A stretch of DNA of 64,000 bases from Massilia sp. TS11 (lineage in GTDB: Bacteria; Pseudomonadota; Gammaproteobacteria; Burkholderiales; Burkholderiaceae_D). The notes beneath the pieces were generated by a model. The model saw nothing but the letters and a program-made list of their open reading frames with translations, was not told where the DNA came from and did no database searches. The number at the start of each line of letters is the position of its first letter. Positions within the stretch are counted from its first letter, which is position 1. The DNA lies in contig NZ_JAKLTS010000001.1 in the NCBI RefSeq assembly GCF_022012445.1, positions 1 to 64,000 of the forward strand. Reading direction: 5' to 3'. Shown here in pieces: positions 44,100-54,604 of the stretch. The translations under genes and the position numbers were made by a program.

Positions 44100-45159
44100 A
44101 GTCCGCGCCATCGACAAGCGCTTCGGCGCCTTCCGCGCCCTCGACCAGGTCTCGCTGGCCTTTCCCACCGGTGAATTGACGGCCCTGCTGGGCCCCTCCG
44201 GCTGCGGCAAGACCACGCTGCTGCGCATCATCGCCGGCCTCGAGTATCCGGACGCCGGCCAGGTCCTGCTCGACGGCGAGGACGCCTCGGCCCGCCATGT
44301 GCGCGAGCGCCAGGTCGGCTTCGTGTTCCAGCACTACGCCCTGTTCAAGCACATGAGTGTGTTCGAGAACGTCGCCTTCGGCCTGCGCGTCAAGCCGCGT
44401 GCCCAGCGCCCGAGCGAAGCCCAGATCCGCGAAAAAGTGCATGCGCTGCTCGACCTGGTCCAGCTCGACTGGCTGGCCGAGCGCTACCCGTCCCAGCTGT
44501 CGGGTGGGCAGCGCCAGCGCATCGCCCTGGCGCGCGCGCTGGCCGTCGAGCCGCGCGTGCTGCTGCTCGACGAACCCTTCGGCGCGCTCGACGCCCAGGT
44601 GCGCAAGGAACTGCGGCGCTGGCTGCGCCGCCTGCACGACGAGCTGCACGTGACCTCGATCTTCGTCACCCACGACCAGGAGGAAGCGCTCGAAGTGGCC
44701 GATCAGGTGGTGCTGATGAACAAGGGCAGGGTGGAGCAACAGGGCACGCCCGACGCCGTCTACAACGAGCCGGCTTCGCCCTTTGTCTACGGCTTTCTCG
44801 GCAATGTGAACCTGTTCCATGGCCGCGTGCACGAGGGCGTGCTGGCCAGCGGCGACAGCGCTCTGCCGGCCCCGGACCACGCCAGCGTGCGCGATACGGT
44901 GGGCATCGGCTATGCGCGCCCGCATGAGCTCGATATCCGCCCGTATGCCGCAGGCGGGGCCGGCATTCCGGCGCGGCTGCGGCGCGCGCGCGCCATCGGT
45001 CCGCTCGCCCAGCTCGAGCTCGAGCGGGCCGACACCCAGGACCCGATCGAAGCCCTGATCCCCGATGAAACCCTGCGCCAGCTTGGCCTGCGCGAAGGCG
45101 ACACCGTGCTCGTGCAGCCGAAACGCCTGCGCGTGTTTGTCGATGGCATTGCCCACTGA
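44089..45159 (+). CDS. cysA: Sulfate/thiosulfate import ATPase CysA
   Basis: A 356-residue ABC ATPase. Walker [16 protein letters not shown]-loop [12 protein letters not shown], signature [15 protein letters not shown] and Walker [13 protein letters not shown] are intact; the His switch is [10 protein letters not shown]. The C-terminal 110 residues form a TOBE-like regulatory domain. It energises CysTW import of sulfate bound by Sbp. It is followed 9 bp later by a CysB-like regulator gene. Confidence 0.95.
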   Translation: MSIEVRAIDKRFGAFRALDQVSLAFPTGELTALLGPSGCGKTTLLRIIAGLEYPDAGQVLLDGEDASARHVRERQVGFVFQHYALFKHMSVFENVAFGLRVKPRAQRPSEAQIREKVHALLDLVQLDWLAERYPSQLSGGQRQRIALARALAVEPRVLLLDEPFGALDAQVRKELRRWLRRLHDELHVTSIFVTHDQEEALEVADQVVLMNKGRVEQQGTPDAVYNEPASPFVYGFLGNVNLFHGRVHEGVLASGDSALPAPDHASVRDTVGIGYARPHELDIRPYAAGGAGIPARLRRARAIGPLAQLELERADTQDPIEALIPDETLRQLGLREGDTVLVQPKRLRVFVDGIAH

Positions 45160-45168
45160 GAGGAACGT

Positions 45169-46098
45169 ATGAACTTCCAACAACTGCGCTCCGTGCGCGA
45201 AGCCGCCCGGCGCGGCTACAACCTGACCGAAGTGGCGCAGGCCCTGTTCACCTCGCAGCCGGGCGTGAGCCGCCAGATCCGCGAGCTCGAGGACGAACTC
45301 GGCGTCGTGATTTTCGAGCGCAATGGCAAGCGTCTGACCGGCCTGACCGAGCCCGGCAAAGGCATTCTGAAGATCGTCGAGCGCCTGCTGGTCGAGGCCG
45401 AGAACCTCCAGCATGCCAGTGAGGAATACGCGCGCCAGGACAGCGGCACCCTGACCATCGCCGCCACCCACACCCAGGCGCGCTATGCGCTGCCGCGCGT
45501 GGTGCAGGCCTTCCGCGCCGAGTTTCCCCAGGTGCGCATCGCGCTCCAGCAGAGTTCGCCCGAGCACATCGCCGAATGGGTCCTGTCGGGCAAGGCCGAC
45601 ATCGGCATCGCGACCGAGGGCCTGTCGGCCTTTCCCGAGCTGGTGTCCTTTCCGTGCTACCGCTGGAGCCACTTGATCGTCGTGCCCGACGGCCACCCGC
45701 TGCTGTCGCAAACGCCGGTGCGCCTGAGCGATCTGGCCGCCTGGCCCCTGATCACCTACGACCTCGGCTTCACCGGGCGCGGCCACATCGACGCCGCCTT
45801 CCGTGAGGCTGGCGTGACGCCCGACATCGTGCTGACCGCCATGGATTCCGACGTGATCAAACAATACGTGAGCCTCGGCCTCGGCGTTGGCCTGGTGGCC
45901 TCGATGGCGTTTGATCACGGGCGCGACAAGGGTCTGCGCGCGATCGAGGCCTCGCACCTGTTCGCCACCAACACCACGCGTCTGGCCGTGCGCCGCGGCG
46001 CCTATCTGCGCAAATACGCCTACCGCTTCATCCACCAGTTCGCGCCCGAGCTGAAGGCGCAGGACATCAGCGCCGCCCTGGCCACCGACGAAGCCTGA
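45169..46098 (+). CDS. cysB: CysB-like LysR-family regulator of sulfur assimilation
   Basis: A 309-residue LysR protein. Its N-terminus MNFQQLRSVREAARRGYNLT is typical of CysB/Cbl, with the HTH at about 18-40. The ligand domain has TTEG-type pocket residues (IATEGLSAFPELVSFP) and LPRVVQAFRAEFPQVR. CysB activates sulfate uptake and cysteine synthesis genes in response to O- or N-acetylserine. Being the last gene of cysTWA supports this. Cbl is an alternative name. A perfect 82-bp palindrome follows the stop by 3 bp. Confidence 0.9.
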   Translation: MNFQQLRSVREAARRGYNLTEVAQALFTSQPGVSRQIRELEDELGVVIFERNGKRLTGLTEPGKGILKIVERLLVEAENLQHASEEYARQDSGTLTIAATHTQARYALPRVVQAFRAEFPQVRIALQQSSPEHIAEWVLSGKADIGIATEGLSAFPELVSFPCYRWSHLIVVPDGHPLLSQTPVRLSDLAAWPLITYDLGFTGRGHIDAAFREAGVTPDIVLTAMDSDVIKQYVSLGLGVGLVASMAFDHGRDKGLRAIEASHLFATNTTRLAVRRGAYLRKYAYRFIHQFAPELKAQDISAALATDEA

Positions 46099-46101
46099 AT
46101 C

Positions 46102-46183
46102 TTTCCCCTCAAACAAATCGGGGTCAGACCCCATTTTCCCGTACGGGAAAATGGGGTCTGACCCCGATTTGTTTGAGGGGAAA
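46102..46183. repeat. Perfect 82-bp palindrome (REPIN-like)
   Basis: Two identical 39-bp arms in inverted orientation (46102-46140 and 46145-46183) meet at GTAC, itself palindromic. Each arm holds CAAATCGGGGTCAGACCCC. It fills the whole gap between the convergent CysB-like and aldo/keto reductase genes and could end transcription from both sides. The arms match the repeats at 30075 and 42305. Confidence 0.9.
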
Positions 46184-46186
46184 TTA

Positions 46187-47236
46187 TTACTGGCCGGGAT
46201 TGAAAATGCGCGCGTGGATGGCGTCGATCGCGGCTTCGGTGTCGGCGTCGAGGCGGACGTCGAAGGCGTCGATGTTTTCCTTCAGCTGGGCCAGGCTGGT
46301 CGCGCCGATGATCGTCGCGCCGACGAACCAGCGCGAATAGGTCCAGGCCAGGGCCAGCGCCGCCGGGGTCAGGCCTCGGCTGCGCGCCAGGGCCGCATAT
46401 TCGCGCACGGCCTCGAGCACGGCCGGGCGCAGATAGCGCGGGCTCCAGCTTGGCGGAAAGCGCGTCAGCCGGCCGGCCGCCTGCGGATCGTCGACATACT
46501 TGGCCGTCAGCTGGCCGAACGCCAGCGGGCTGTAGGCCAGCAGGCTGACCTGCTCGCGGTAGCAGGTCTCGGTCAGCAGCGTCGTCTCGAAGGCGCGCGC
46601 CGTCAGGTTGTACAGGTTCTGAATGGTGGCGATGCGCGGCAGCTTTTCCTGCTCGGCCAGGCGAGTGAACTCGCTCACGCCCCACGGCGATTCATTCGAC
46701 ACGCCGATATGGCGCACCTTGCCTTCCTTGACCAGCTCGTCCAGCGCGGCCAGGGTCTCGGCGATCGGCACATGGGGGCGCTCCTTGGCCGGATCGAAAT
46801 AGTTCTGGCCGAAGATGGGAACATTGCGGCTCGGCCAGTGCAGCTGGTAGAGGTCGACGTAATCGGTCTGCAGGCGCTGCAGGCTGGCCTCGAGGGCGGC
46901 GCGGATGCCGGCGCGGTCCAGATTGCTCTGGCCGCCGCGGATCCAGCTCATCGCCGTCGGCCCGGCCACCTTGGTGGCGATCACGAGGTCGTCGCGCTTG
47001 CCGCGCTTTTTCAGCCAGCTGCCGATGTAGCGCTCGGTCGAGCCCGTGGTCGTGGCCTTGGGCATGACCGGATACATCTCGGCCGTATCGATGAAATTGA
47101 TGCCGCGCTCGAGCGCATAGTCGAGTTGGGCGTGGGCCTCGGCTTCGGTGTTCTGCTCGCCAAAGGTCATGGTGCCGAGGCAGATGCGCGATACGCTCAG
47201 CCCGGTCTTGCCAAGTGTGGTGGTCTCCATATTCAT
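46187..47236 (-). CDS. tas: NADP-dependent aldo/keto reductase, Tas-like
   Basis: A 349-residue TIM-barrel oxidoreductase. [21 protein letters not shown] and [21 protein letters not shown] (with the catalytic Asp and Tyr) are typical of Tas. VIATKVAG gives the lysine and LYQLHWPSR the histidine. NADPH binding is through [14 protein letters not shown] near the C-terminus. The start at 47236 overlaps the pyrD stop (ATGA); a Met two codons later is equally possible. The physiological substrate is unknown. It is cotranscribed with pyrD. Confidence 0.92.
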   Translation of the reverse strand: MNMETTTLGKTGLSVSRICLGTMTFGEQNTEAEAHAQLDYALERGINFIDTAEMYPVMPKATTTGSTERYIGSWLKKRGKRDDLVIATKVAGPTAMSWIRGGQSNLDRAGIRAALEASLQRLQTDYVDLYQLHWPSRNVPIFGQNYFDPAKERPHVPIAETLAALDELVKEGKVRHIGVSNESPWGVSEFTRLAEQEKLPRIATIQNLYNLTARAFETTLLTETCYREQVSLLAYSPLAFGQLTAKYVDDPQAAGRLTRFPPSWSPRYLRPAVLEAVREYAALARSRGLTPAALALAWTYSRWFVGATIIGATSLAQLKENIDAFDVRLDADTEAAIDAIHARIFNPGQ

Positions 47237-48273
47237 TGTCCGCGCAGGGCGTCCGCGCACTCGCGCACCAGTGCCGGACCCGCGTAAATCAAGCCGCTGT
47301 ACAGCTGTACCAGAGCGGCGCCAGCCGCCATTTTGGCACGTGCGTCGCTGCCTTGCAGAATGCCGCCGACGCCGATGATGGGCACGGCGTCGCCAAGCTC
47401 GGCCTTGAGCCCGCGGATCACCTGGTTCGACAAGGCGAACACGGGCGCGCCCGACAGGCCGCCGGCCTCCTCGCCATGGCGCATGCCGGCCACGGCCGTG
47501 CGGCTCAGGGTCGTATTCGTCGCGATCACGCCGTCAATGCGGTGGCGCAGCAGGGCATCGGCGATGTTCTTGATCTGCTCGGCGTCGATATCGGGCGCGA
47601 TCTTCAGAGCCAGGGGCACATAGCGCTGGTGCTGATCGGCCAGGCGCTGCTGGGCGTCCTTCAGCTGGGCCAGCAGGGCGTCGAGTTCGGACGCGCCCTG
47701 CAGCTGGCGCAGGTTCTTGGTGTTGGGCGAGGAAATGTTGACCGTCACGTAGCTGGCATACGGATACACTTTTTGCAGGCAGTGCAGATAGTCCTCGGCC
47801 GCGCGCTCGATCGGGGTGTCGGCGTTCTTGCCGATGTTCAGGCCGAGCACGCCCTGGCGCTCCTGGTAGTAGCGCGAGGCCTGGACATTGGCGACAAACG
47901 CGTCGACCCCGCCATTGTTAAAGCCCATGCGGTTGATGATGGCCTTGGCCTCGGGCAGGCGGAACATGCGCGGCTTGGGATTGCCGGGCTGCGGGCGCGG
48001 GGTCACGGTGCCGACTTCGATCGCGCCGAAGCCGAGCGCGGCCAGGCCGTCGATGTAGGCGCCATCCTTGTCGAGACCGGCGGCAAGGCCGACCGGATTC
48101 GGAAAGCGCAGGCCCATCACCGTGCGCGGATCGGGCGCGGGCGGCTTGACCATGGCAGTCAGGCCGAGGCGCGCCGCGCGCCGCAGTGCCGGCAGGGTGA
48201 GGTTGTGGGCCGTCTCGGGATCGAGGGCGAACAGCAGGGGGCGGGTCAGGGCATACAGGAGTTTGTCGGACAT
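47233..48273 (-). CDS. pyrD: Dihydroorotate dehydrogenase (quinone), class 2
   Basis: A 346-residue FMN enzyme of pyrimidine synthesis that passes electrons to ubiquinone. The N-terminal amphipathic helix ([21 protein letters not shown]) is the class 2 membrane-associated extension. FMN and substrate sites show [46 protein letters not shown] and a base-region serine in [11 protein letters not shown]. The ATG at 48273 has no strong ribosome site; an upstream GTG is possible. It lies 42 bp downstream of bpt on the same strand. Confidence 0.95.
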   Translation of the reverse strand: MSDKLLYALTRPLLFALDPETAHNLTLPALRRAARLGLTAMVKPPAPDPRTVMGLRFPNPVGLAAGLDKDGAYIDGLAALGFGAIEVGTVTPRPQPGNPKPRMFRLPEAKAIINRMGFNNGGVDAFVANVQASRYYQERQGVLGLNIGKNADTPIERAAEDYLHCLQKVYPYASYVTVNISSPNTKNLRQLQGASELDALLAQLKDAQQRLADQHQRYVPLALKIAPDIDAEQIKNIADALLRHRIDGVIATNTTLSRTAVAGMRHGEEAGGLSGAPVFALSNQVIRGLKAELGDAVPIIGVGGILQGSDARAKMAAGAALVQLYSGLIYAGPALVRECADALRGQ

Positions 48274-48315
48274 GGCTTGGCTCGCGGAATCAATCCCGCA
48301 TTGTACCAAGCCGCC

Positions 48316-49044
48316 CTAGAGGCCGAGCGGGCCCCACTGCCCCTTGATGCGCGCTTCCAGCGGACGGAACTGGATCTTGTAGGCCATCTTGGGGCTCTGC
48401 GCGATCCAGTAGCCGAGGTAGAGATGGGGCAGGCCAAGCTCGCGCGCCTGGGCGATCTGCCACAGGATATTGTAGGTGCCGAGCGAGGCGCCTGCGAGTT
48501 CGGGCTCGAAGAAGGTGTAGACCGAGGACAGGCCGTCCGACAGCACGTCGATGATCGAGACCATGCGCAGGGTGCCGTCCGGCTCGCGGAACTCGACCAG
48601 GCGGGTGTTCACGCGTGACTGCAGCAGGAACTGGGCGTACTGGTCGCGGCTGTCCTGGTCCATGCCGCCGCCGGCGTGGCGCGTGGTCTGGTAGCGCAGA
48701 TACAGGTCGTAGTGTTCGTCGGAGAAAGCCAGATGGGCGACGCTGGCCTCGAGATGTTGATGGCGCTGCCAGGCGCGCCGCTGTGAGCGCTTGGGCACGA
48801 AGTCGTCGACACGCACGCGCACCGGCACGCAGGCCTGGCAACCGTCGCAATACGGACGGTAGGTGAAGATGCCGCTGCGCCGGAAACCGCTGCGCACGAG
48901 TTCGGAATACACATCGGCATTGATCAGGTGCGAAGGGGTGGCCACCTGCGAGCGCGCCTCGCGCTGCTCAAGATAGCTGCACGGATAGGGGGCCGTGGTG
49001 TAGAACTGAAGGGCGGCGAAGGGCAGTTCGTTCAGCTGCGTCAT
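48316..49044 (-). CDS. bpt: Aspartate/glutamate leucyltransferase (Bpt)
   Basis: A 242-residue aminoacyl-tRNA-protein transferase of the ATE1/Bpt class. [20 protein letters not shown] near the start and [15 protein letters not shown] hold the conserved cysteines; the GNAT-like C-terminal half includes [20 protein letters not shown] and [14 protein letters not shown]. It adds Leu to N-terminal Asp or Glu, making N-degrons. It follows aat by 31 bp on the same strand, so both N-end rule transferases are encoded together. The start is the ATG at 49044, not the longer frame. Confidence 0.94.
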   Translation of the reverse strand: MTQLNELPFAALQFYTTAPYPCSYLEQREARSQVATPSHLINADVYSELVRSGFRRSGIFTYRPYCDGCQACVPVRVRVDDFVPKRSQRRAWQRHQHLEASVAHLAFSDEHYDLYLRYQTTRHAGGGMDQDSRDQYAQFLLQSRVNTRLVEFREPDGTLRMVSIIDVLSDGLSSVYTFFEPELAGASLGTYNILWQIAQARELGLPHLYLGYWIAQSPKMAYKIQFRPLEARIKGQWGPLGL

Positions 49045-49075
49045 GCAGGGCTTTCCGGTGCGTGAGGCGGTCGGC

Positions 49076-49792
49076 CTATTGTAGCGAAATGGCCTGCCAT
49101 TGTGTGATGGGCGGCTCGGCAATCGCGCGCCGCAGGTGGGCCAGGAATGCGGCGCGCGCGATCGGGGCCGCGCCCAGCGAGGCCAGGTGGCCGGTCTCCT
49201 GCTGGCAGTCGATCAGTTGCACACCCTGGGCGCGCAGAAAACGCACGAGATGGACCAGGGCCAGCTTGGAGGCGTCGCTGACGCGCGCGAACATCGATTC
49301 GCCATAGAACATGCGGCCGATGCAGACGCCATACGCGCCGCCCACCAGTTCGCCATCGTGCCAGACTTCGGACGAGTGCGCGTAGCCGGCCCGGTGCAGG
49401 CCGCAGTAGCCGGCGATGATGTCTTCGCTGATCCAGGTGCCGGGGCCGTCGCGGCGCGGGGCCGCGCAGGCGCGCATCACGGCCTCGAAATCGCGGTCGA
49501 ACACCAGTTCCCAGCGGCCGTCGCTGTCGCGGCTGGCCTGCACCTTGCGCAGGGTTTTCTTCAGGCTGTGGCTGATGCGCAGCTCGGCCGTGCGCAGCAC
49601 CATGCGCGGGTCGGTGCACCACCAGAGGATGGGCTGGCCCTCTCCATACCAGGGAAAGATGCCGTGCCGATAGGCCTCGAGCAGGCGCGCCGGCGACAAG
49701 TCGGCCCCGGCCGCCAGCAGACCGGGCGCATCGTGCACGAGCGCGGTTTCCGGGTCGGGAAATGGGTCGCCTGTGTCGAGCCAGGGAATCAT
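49076..49792 (-). CDS. aat: Leucyl/phenylalanyl-tRNA-protein transferase
   Basis: A 238-residue enzyme. It starts [18 protein letters not shown] and includes [21 protein letters not shown] and [17 protein letters not shown], the Aat signatures. It transfers Leu or Phe from tRNA to proteins with N-terminal Lys or Arg, tagging them for ClpS/ClpAP. It overlaps the NUDIX gene by 4 bp and precedes bpt, suggesting one operon. Confidence 0.95.
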   Translation of the reverse strand: MIPWLDTGDPFPDPETALVHDAPGLLAAGADLSPARLLEAYRHGIFPWYGEGQPILWWCTDPRMVLRTAELRISHSLKKTLRKVQASRDSDGRWELVFDRDFEAVMRACAAPRRDGPGTWISEDIIAGYCGLHRAGYAHSSEVWHDGELVGGAYGVCIGRMFYGESMFARVSDASKLALVHLVRFLRAQGVQLIDCQQETGHLASLGAAPIARAAFLAHLRRAIAEPPITQWQAISLQ

Positions 49793-50343
49793 GCGCGCAT
49801 CGGGCGGACGATGTCGATGCTGTGAAAACCCATCTGCCCGCGCGCGTGGTCGGCGAAGAACAGTTCGAGCGTGCGCGCCACCGTGGGAAAGGCCAGATCC
49901 TGCCAGGGAATCTGGTCCTGGCGGAACATCTGGACCTCCAGGCTTTCGACCCCGGGCGCGAAGTCCAGGTCGGTCAGGCGGGCCAGGTAGAACAGGTGGA
50001 CCTGGTGGACATGGGCCACATTCAGCAGGGTGAACAGGCCGCCCAGGGCGATATGGGCGCCGGCTTCCTCCTCGGTTTCGCGCACGGCGGCGGCGGCCGT
50101 GGTCTCCTCGTTTTCCATGAAGCCGGCCGGCAGCGTCCAGTAGCCATAGCGCGGTTCAATGGCCCGCCGGCACAGCAGCACCTGGACCTCGCCGCCGTCC
50201 TCCCAGACGGGAATCGAGCCGATGACGAGCTTGGGATTCTGGTAGTGGATGGTGGCGCATTCGGCGCACACATAGCGCGGCCGGTTGTCCCCGTCGGGGA
50301 CCAGCAGGGCCACCGGAGCGGCGCACTCGGAACAGAATTTCAT
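49789..50343 (-). CDS. NUDIX hydrolase with N-terminal zinc ribbon
   Basis: A 184-residue protein. An N-terminal zinc ribbon (CSEC at 4-7 and CAEC at 26-29) precedes a NUDIX fold with box [22 protein letters not shown], an intact GX5EX7REUXEEXGU. It hydrolyses a nucleoside-diphosphate-linked substrate that cannot be named from sequence. The ribbon recalls NudC, but this protein is shorter and lacks the NudC NADH motif. It is the first gene of the NUDIX-aat-bpt-pyrD-tas run on the minus strand. Confidence 0.9.
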   Translation of the reverse strand: MKFCSECAAPVALLVPDGDNRPRYVCAECATIHYQNPKLVIGSIPVWEDGGEVQVLLCRRAIEPRYGYWTLPAGFMENEETTAAAAVRETEEEAGAHIALGGLFTLLNVAHVHQVHLFYLARLTDLDFAPGVESLEVQMFRQDQIPWQDLAFPTVARTLELFFADHARGQMGFHSIDIVRPMRA

Positions 50344-50432
50344 CGGGTCGGGCGGTTCAATCAGGAAGGCTTACTTTACACCGTTTGCCCGCGCTGCGCT
50401 GGGTGCTATCGCACATTCGGGAAGGATTGACA

Positions 50433-50461
50433 TTGCCTTAAAAGTGAAAGCACGCTATAAT
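50433..50461 (+). promoter_or_regulatory. tRNA-fMet promoter
   Basis: TTGCCT (50433-50438), 17 bp, TATAAT (50456-50461), with the tRNA starting 14 bp downstream. The -10 is a perfect consensus. Confidence 0.75.
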
Positions 50462-50474
50462 CGTTTTTCTCAGA

Positions 50475-50550
50475 CGCGGGGTGGAGCAGTTGGCAGCTCG
50501 TCGGGCTCATAACCCGAAGGTCACAGGTTCGAGTCCTGTCCCCGCAACCA
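50475..50550 (+). tRNA. Initiator tRNA-fMet (anticodon CAT)
   Basis: Starts CGCGGGGTGGAGCAG and encodes CCA. Initiator features are clear: a C1-A72 mismatch (CGCGGGG with CCCCGCA) and three G-C pairs in the anticodon stem (GGG, loop CTCATAA, CCC). At 76 nt it is one base shorter in the D loop than the common 77-nt form. Confidence 0.97.
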
Positions 50551-50558
50551 GAATTTCG

Positions 50559-50593
50559 CAGCCCCCGGCGCCGCAAGGTCCCGGGGGCTGTTT
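50559..50593 (+). terminator. tRNA-fMet terminator
   Basis: CAGCCCCCGG (50559-50568), a 12-nt loop, CCGGGGGCTG (50581-50590), then TTT. It also lies at the 3' end of the convergent GNAT gene. Confidence 0.85.
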
Positions 50594-50597
50594 GCAT

Positions 50598-51092
50598 TCA
50601 GACGCGCCAGAAGCGCTGCACGCCGCCGGGGAAATCCTCGTCCTGGCGTTCGAAACCCAGGCCCGCCAGCAGGCGCTGCATGCAGGCCGAGGCCGGCAGG
50701 CAGTCGGCGCGCAGCGGGCGGCCCGGTGGCTGCTTGTGCAGCACGTCCTGGATCAGCAGGCGCCCCAGGCCATAGCCATGCAGGGCGGTGTCGACCGCCG
50801 TCATGTAGATCTCGTCGTGCGATGGGCGGTGCAGCAGGATCAGAAAGCCGACAAACAGGCCGTCGATGCGGACCACGCTGGTGCGCCCGCGCAGCCATTC
50901 CCCGCCCGGCAGGCGCAACCACCCCGTCAGCAGACAAAACAGTTGCATGCCGAGACCGGCCGCATAGCGCGGTTCCAGGTAGAGCGGCGTGAAATGGCCC
51001 TTGTCGCTGCCTTGCAGGATCAGGTTGAACACATGGACCACATCGCCCGCGCGCAGGCGGTCGATGCTGACCTGGGCAGGGTGGTCGGGCAT
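50598..51092 (-). CDS. GNAT-family N-acetyltransferase
   Basis: A 164-residue GNAT protein. The acetyl-CoA motif is in ALHGYGLGRLLIQDVL (R/Q-x-x-G-x-G/A type), and the preceding strand EIYMTAVD is the beta-4 segment. The C-terminus LLAGLGFERQDEDF is typical of the fold. The acceptor is unknown. It is alone on the minus strand, convergent with tRNA-fMet. Confidence 0.83.
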   Translation of the reverse strand: MPDHPAQVSIDRLRAGDVVHVFNLILQGSDKGHFTPLYLEPRYAAGLGMQLFCLLTGWLRLPGGEWLRGRTSVVRIDGLFVGFLILLHRPSHDEIYMTAVDTALHGYGLGRLLIQDVLHKQPPGRPLRADCLPASACMQRLLAGLGFERQDEDFPGGVQRFWRV

Positions 51093-51177
51093 GAAAACGT
51101 ATCGGGTCTCGGAAGTTGTGTATGTATTTTACTGACTGTTAAGCAATTTTTGGTATTTACACAAGTAAACTATTTTA

Positions 51178-52056
51178 AACCTCATCTTTCAGGCTTGCCC
51201 ACAGGTGGGCGGCGGCCAGGGTGCGCTGCGGGGCGTAGCGCGCCAGCCAGGCTTCGGCCTCGGCCAGACTCGGTTTGTCCGGCTGGCCCAGCAGGCGGGC
51301 GATGGCGCTGCGCACGGCCACGTCGCCATGCAGCGAGCAGTCCGGATGGCCGATGCCGCGCAGCAGGCCGTACTGCACGGTCCAGGGGCCGATGCCTTTC
51401 ACGGCCAGCAGTTGCGCGCACAGCTTGTCGATGTCGGCCGTGGGGCGCAGGTCGAGCGTGCCGTCCTCGGCCAGCCGGGCCAGGCGCAGCAGGGTCTCGG
51501 CCTTGGCGCGCGAAAATTTGTGCTGGCCGAGCAAGTCGGCGTCGAGGCGCAGCACGTCGGCCGGTTCCGGATAGCAGAACAGGCCCGTGGCGTGCTGGCG
51601 CCCGGCCAGGGTGATCAGGGTCCGGCGCAGGCTGATGGCGAAGGACAGGTTGATTTGCTGGCCGATGATGGCCCAGCTCAGGGCCTCGAACACCGTGCCC
51701 GACTGAATCACCCGCAGGCCCGGGCGGCGCCGCGCCAGCGGACCCATGAGCGGATCGCGCCGCACCGCGCGCAGAAACGGCGCGGGATCGATGCGCAGGC
51801 CCAGCATGGCCTCGGCTGCGCTGGCGGCCAGGGCGCGCGCGCCGGCACTGACACGCCCGCTGCCATGCAGACGGCCCTCGGCCTGGCCCGGGTGCAGCTG
51901 CAGTTCCAGCACGCAGGCCTGGCCGGCCAGCACCATGCCCTTGCGGATCCAGTCCGGCCCCGTCTGTTCGGCCGTGCCGCTGGTGTCGCGCGCGTGGAAG
52001 GCGAGGGCGTCGTCGGCGCAGTAGTCGGCCGGCAGGGCGATCTGCAGCACGCTCAT
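51178..52056 (-). CDS. alkA: DNA-3-methyladenine glycosylase II (AlkA-like)
   Basis: A protein of about 292 residues of the HhH-GPD superfamily. An AlkA-like N-terminal domain is followed by QINLSFAISLRRTLITLAG, the helix-hairpin-helix LLAVKGIGPWTVQYGLLRGIG and a catalytic Asp in CSLHGDVAVR. It removes alkylated bases from DNA in base excision repair. It overlaps the EamA transporter gene by 4 bp. There is no AraC-type Ada fusion as in some relatives. Confidence 0.9.
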
Positions 52057-52943
52057 GGCTGCGCCGCCCTGCCGAACGACGGCAGACGCGGGCGGAAGCC
52101 GGTGACCAGGGCGGTCCCGGTCAGCACGATGGCGCTGCCGGCCACCGTGTGCCAGCCGATCTGCTCACCGAGGAACAGGGCGCCCCACAGAATGCCGAAC
52201 AGCGGATTGAGGAAGGTGACCGTCAGCGCCGAGGTCGGTCCGACATCGCGGATCAGGCCGAAGTAGAGCAGATAGGCCACGCCGCTGCACAGCACCCCGA
52301 GCGCCAGCGCGGCCGCCATCACGCCCGGCGTGGGCGTGCCCGGCATCGGCGCCAGCGCCAGTGTCGGCAGCAGCATCAGGGTCGCCGTCCACATCGAGCC
52401 GTGCGCGGTGGCGACCGGCTCGACCGCCTTGGCGCGTTTGGCATACAGGCTGGCGATGCCGTAGTTGATGGCCGCCAGCAGGCCGGCCGCAATCGCCAGC
52501 GCCGCGCCGGGCTGGGTGCTGACATGGTCGAAGCCGACCAGCAGCGCCACCCCGAGCGTGCCCAGCACCAGCCCGCACAGCACGCGCGCCGAGATCGGCG
52601 TGCGCAGCCAGACGGCGGCGATCAGGGCGGCCCACATCGGCGCGGTCGCGTTCAGCACCGACATCACGGCCGCCGACAAGGTCTTGGCGGCGAAGGCGAA
52701 CAGCAGGAAGGGCAGAGCCGAATTGAAGAAGCCCAGCACCGTGTAGTGCCGCCAGTGGCTGCGCCAGTGCAGCGGCTTGCGCAGCGCCTGGCTGACCAGG
52801 GCAAGGAACACGGCCGCGAATGCGACCCGGCAAGTGATCAGCGCGGCGGGCCCCAGCACGGGCGCGCCGATGCGCAGGAACAGGAAGGACGAGCCCCAGA
52901 TGGCGGCCAGCAGAAACAGTTTGAGCAGGTTGGCAGTAGTCAT
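52053..52943 (-). CDS. EamA/RhaT-family (DMT) transporter
   Basis: A 296-residue membrane protein with ten predicted helices in two EamA repeats. It begins TTANLLKLFLLAAIWGSSFLF, where AIWGSSF is the family signature, and has a second repeat from LAIAAGLLAAINYGIASLYA. Members export metabolites or amino acids, often unknown ones. The start at 52943 is chosen over a longer frame that covers 126 bp of Arg/Pro-rich, non-membrane sequence. It overlaps alkA at its end, so the two are coupled. Confidence 0.92.
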   Translation of the reverse strand: MTTANLLKLFLLAAIWGSSFLFLRIGAPVLGPAALITCRVAFAAVFLALVSQALRKPLHWRSHWRHYTVLGFFNSALPFLLFAFAAKTLSAAVMSVLNATAPMWAALIAAVWLRTPISARVLCGLVLGTLGVALLVGFDHVSTQPGAALAIAAGLLAAINYGIASLYAKRAKAVEPVATAHGSMWTATLMLLPTLALAPMPGTPTPGVMAAALALGVLCSGVAYLLYFGLIRDVGPTSALTVTFLNPLFGILWGALFLGEQIGWHTVAGSAIVLTGTALVTGFRPRLPSFGRAAQP

Positions 52944-53019
52944 GGCAAGACAGTCGGCAAAGAGGGCGCTATCGTCGCGCGAAGGGCGGGGCAGCGCCAG
53001 CCGCTTCTTGCTTTCAAAT

Positions 53020-54030
<1,011 letters not shown>

Positions 54031-54051
54031 GAATTCGCTTATACTGGCCGG

Positions 54052-54198
54052 ATGACGCATGATACAAAAAAAGCCGCGCCCACGCGCGCGGACAGCGCGC
54101 CCAAGTTCGGCCGCCTGCTGGTGGTGCTGCTCAGCACCGTGCTCTTCCTCGGTCTGCTGACCTGGGTGATGGCGACCTTCTTCCCGGACTTCGGCTAA
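54052..54198 (+). CDS. Small single-pass membrane protein (48 residues)
   Basis: A 48-codon ORF. A charged N-terminal half (THDTKKAAPTRADSAPKFGR) leads into a 22-residue hydrophobic segment LLVVLLSTVLFLGLLTWVM and ends ATFFPDFG. TATACT (54040-54045) stands 6-7 bp before the ATG with no Shine-Dalgarno, so the message may be leaderless. It lies between the divergent XdhC gene and a convergent secreted protein. I do not recognise the family. The GC-rich third positions and the clear topology favour a real gene. Confidence 0.55.
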   Translation: MTHDTKKAAPTRADSAPKFGRLLVVLLSTVLFLGLLTWVMATFFPDFG

Positions 54199-54199
54199 G

Positions 54200-54604
54200 T
54201 CACTTCTTCTGGGTCGCGCAGACCAGCTTCAGCGCCTTGTCGGCCGGTGTGTCCGGCGCGATGTCTTCGGCCGCGAATTTCTCGTACTTGATGTTTTCCA
54301 CCGGCGCCCCGTCGCTGGTGTCGTTCGTGTAGAACTGCTGGATCAGCAGGGTGCTGGTGCGCTCCTCGCACCCGTACTGCTGCTGCACCAGCACCAGCCG
54401 ATACGGCTTGCCGCCCGGGCTCATGCGCGCCGTCGCATAGCGCACCCGGGTCCAGGCCTTGAGGCCGCGGTCGGCCTTGGCCACGGTCTCCACGTTCACA
54501 TGGGCGGTGCCGTCGGCCAGCTGGCCGATCGGCTTCCAGGGATCGGCCGCGGCGGCGGCGGCCAGCGGCATCAGGCAAAGCAGGGCGGTGCGCAGTCGGC
54601 TCAT
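54200..54604 (-). CDS. Secreted protein similar to surface-adhesin protein E
   Basis: A 134-residue exported protein (signal about 1-20, LLCLMPLAAAAAA). The pattern WKPIG, a VNVET strand, AWTRVRYAT, YRLVLVQQQYGCEERTST and a C-terminal LVCAT is like the Haemophilus protein E (adhesin_E) family, with two Cys likely disulfide-linked. That family binds host proteins in pathogens; in an environmental bacterium the role is open. Its ATG overlaps the stop of the upstream M48-type gene, so they are cotranslated. Confidence 0.55.
   Translation of the reverse strand: MSRLRTALLCLMPLAAAAAADPWKPIGQLADGTAHVNVETVAKADRGLKAWTRVRYATARMSPGGKPYRLVLVQQQYGCEERTSTLLIQQFYTNDTSDGAPVENIKYEKFAAEDIAPDTPADKALKLVCATQKK

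Noticed and set aside
46102..46183. CRISPR or insertion-sequence end for the long palindrome
   Set aside because: There is no spaced repeat array, no transposase and no target-site duplication; the sequence is a single inverted pair.
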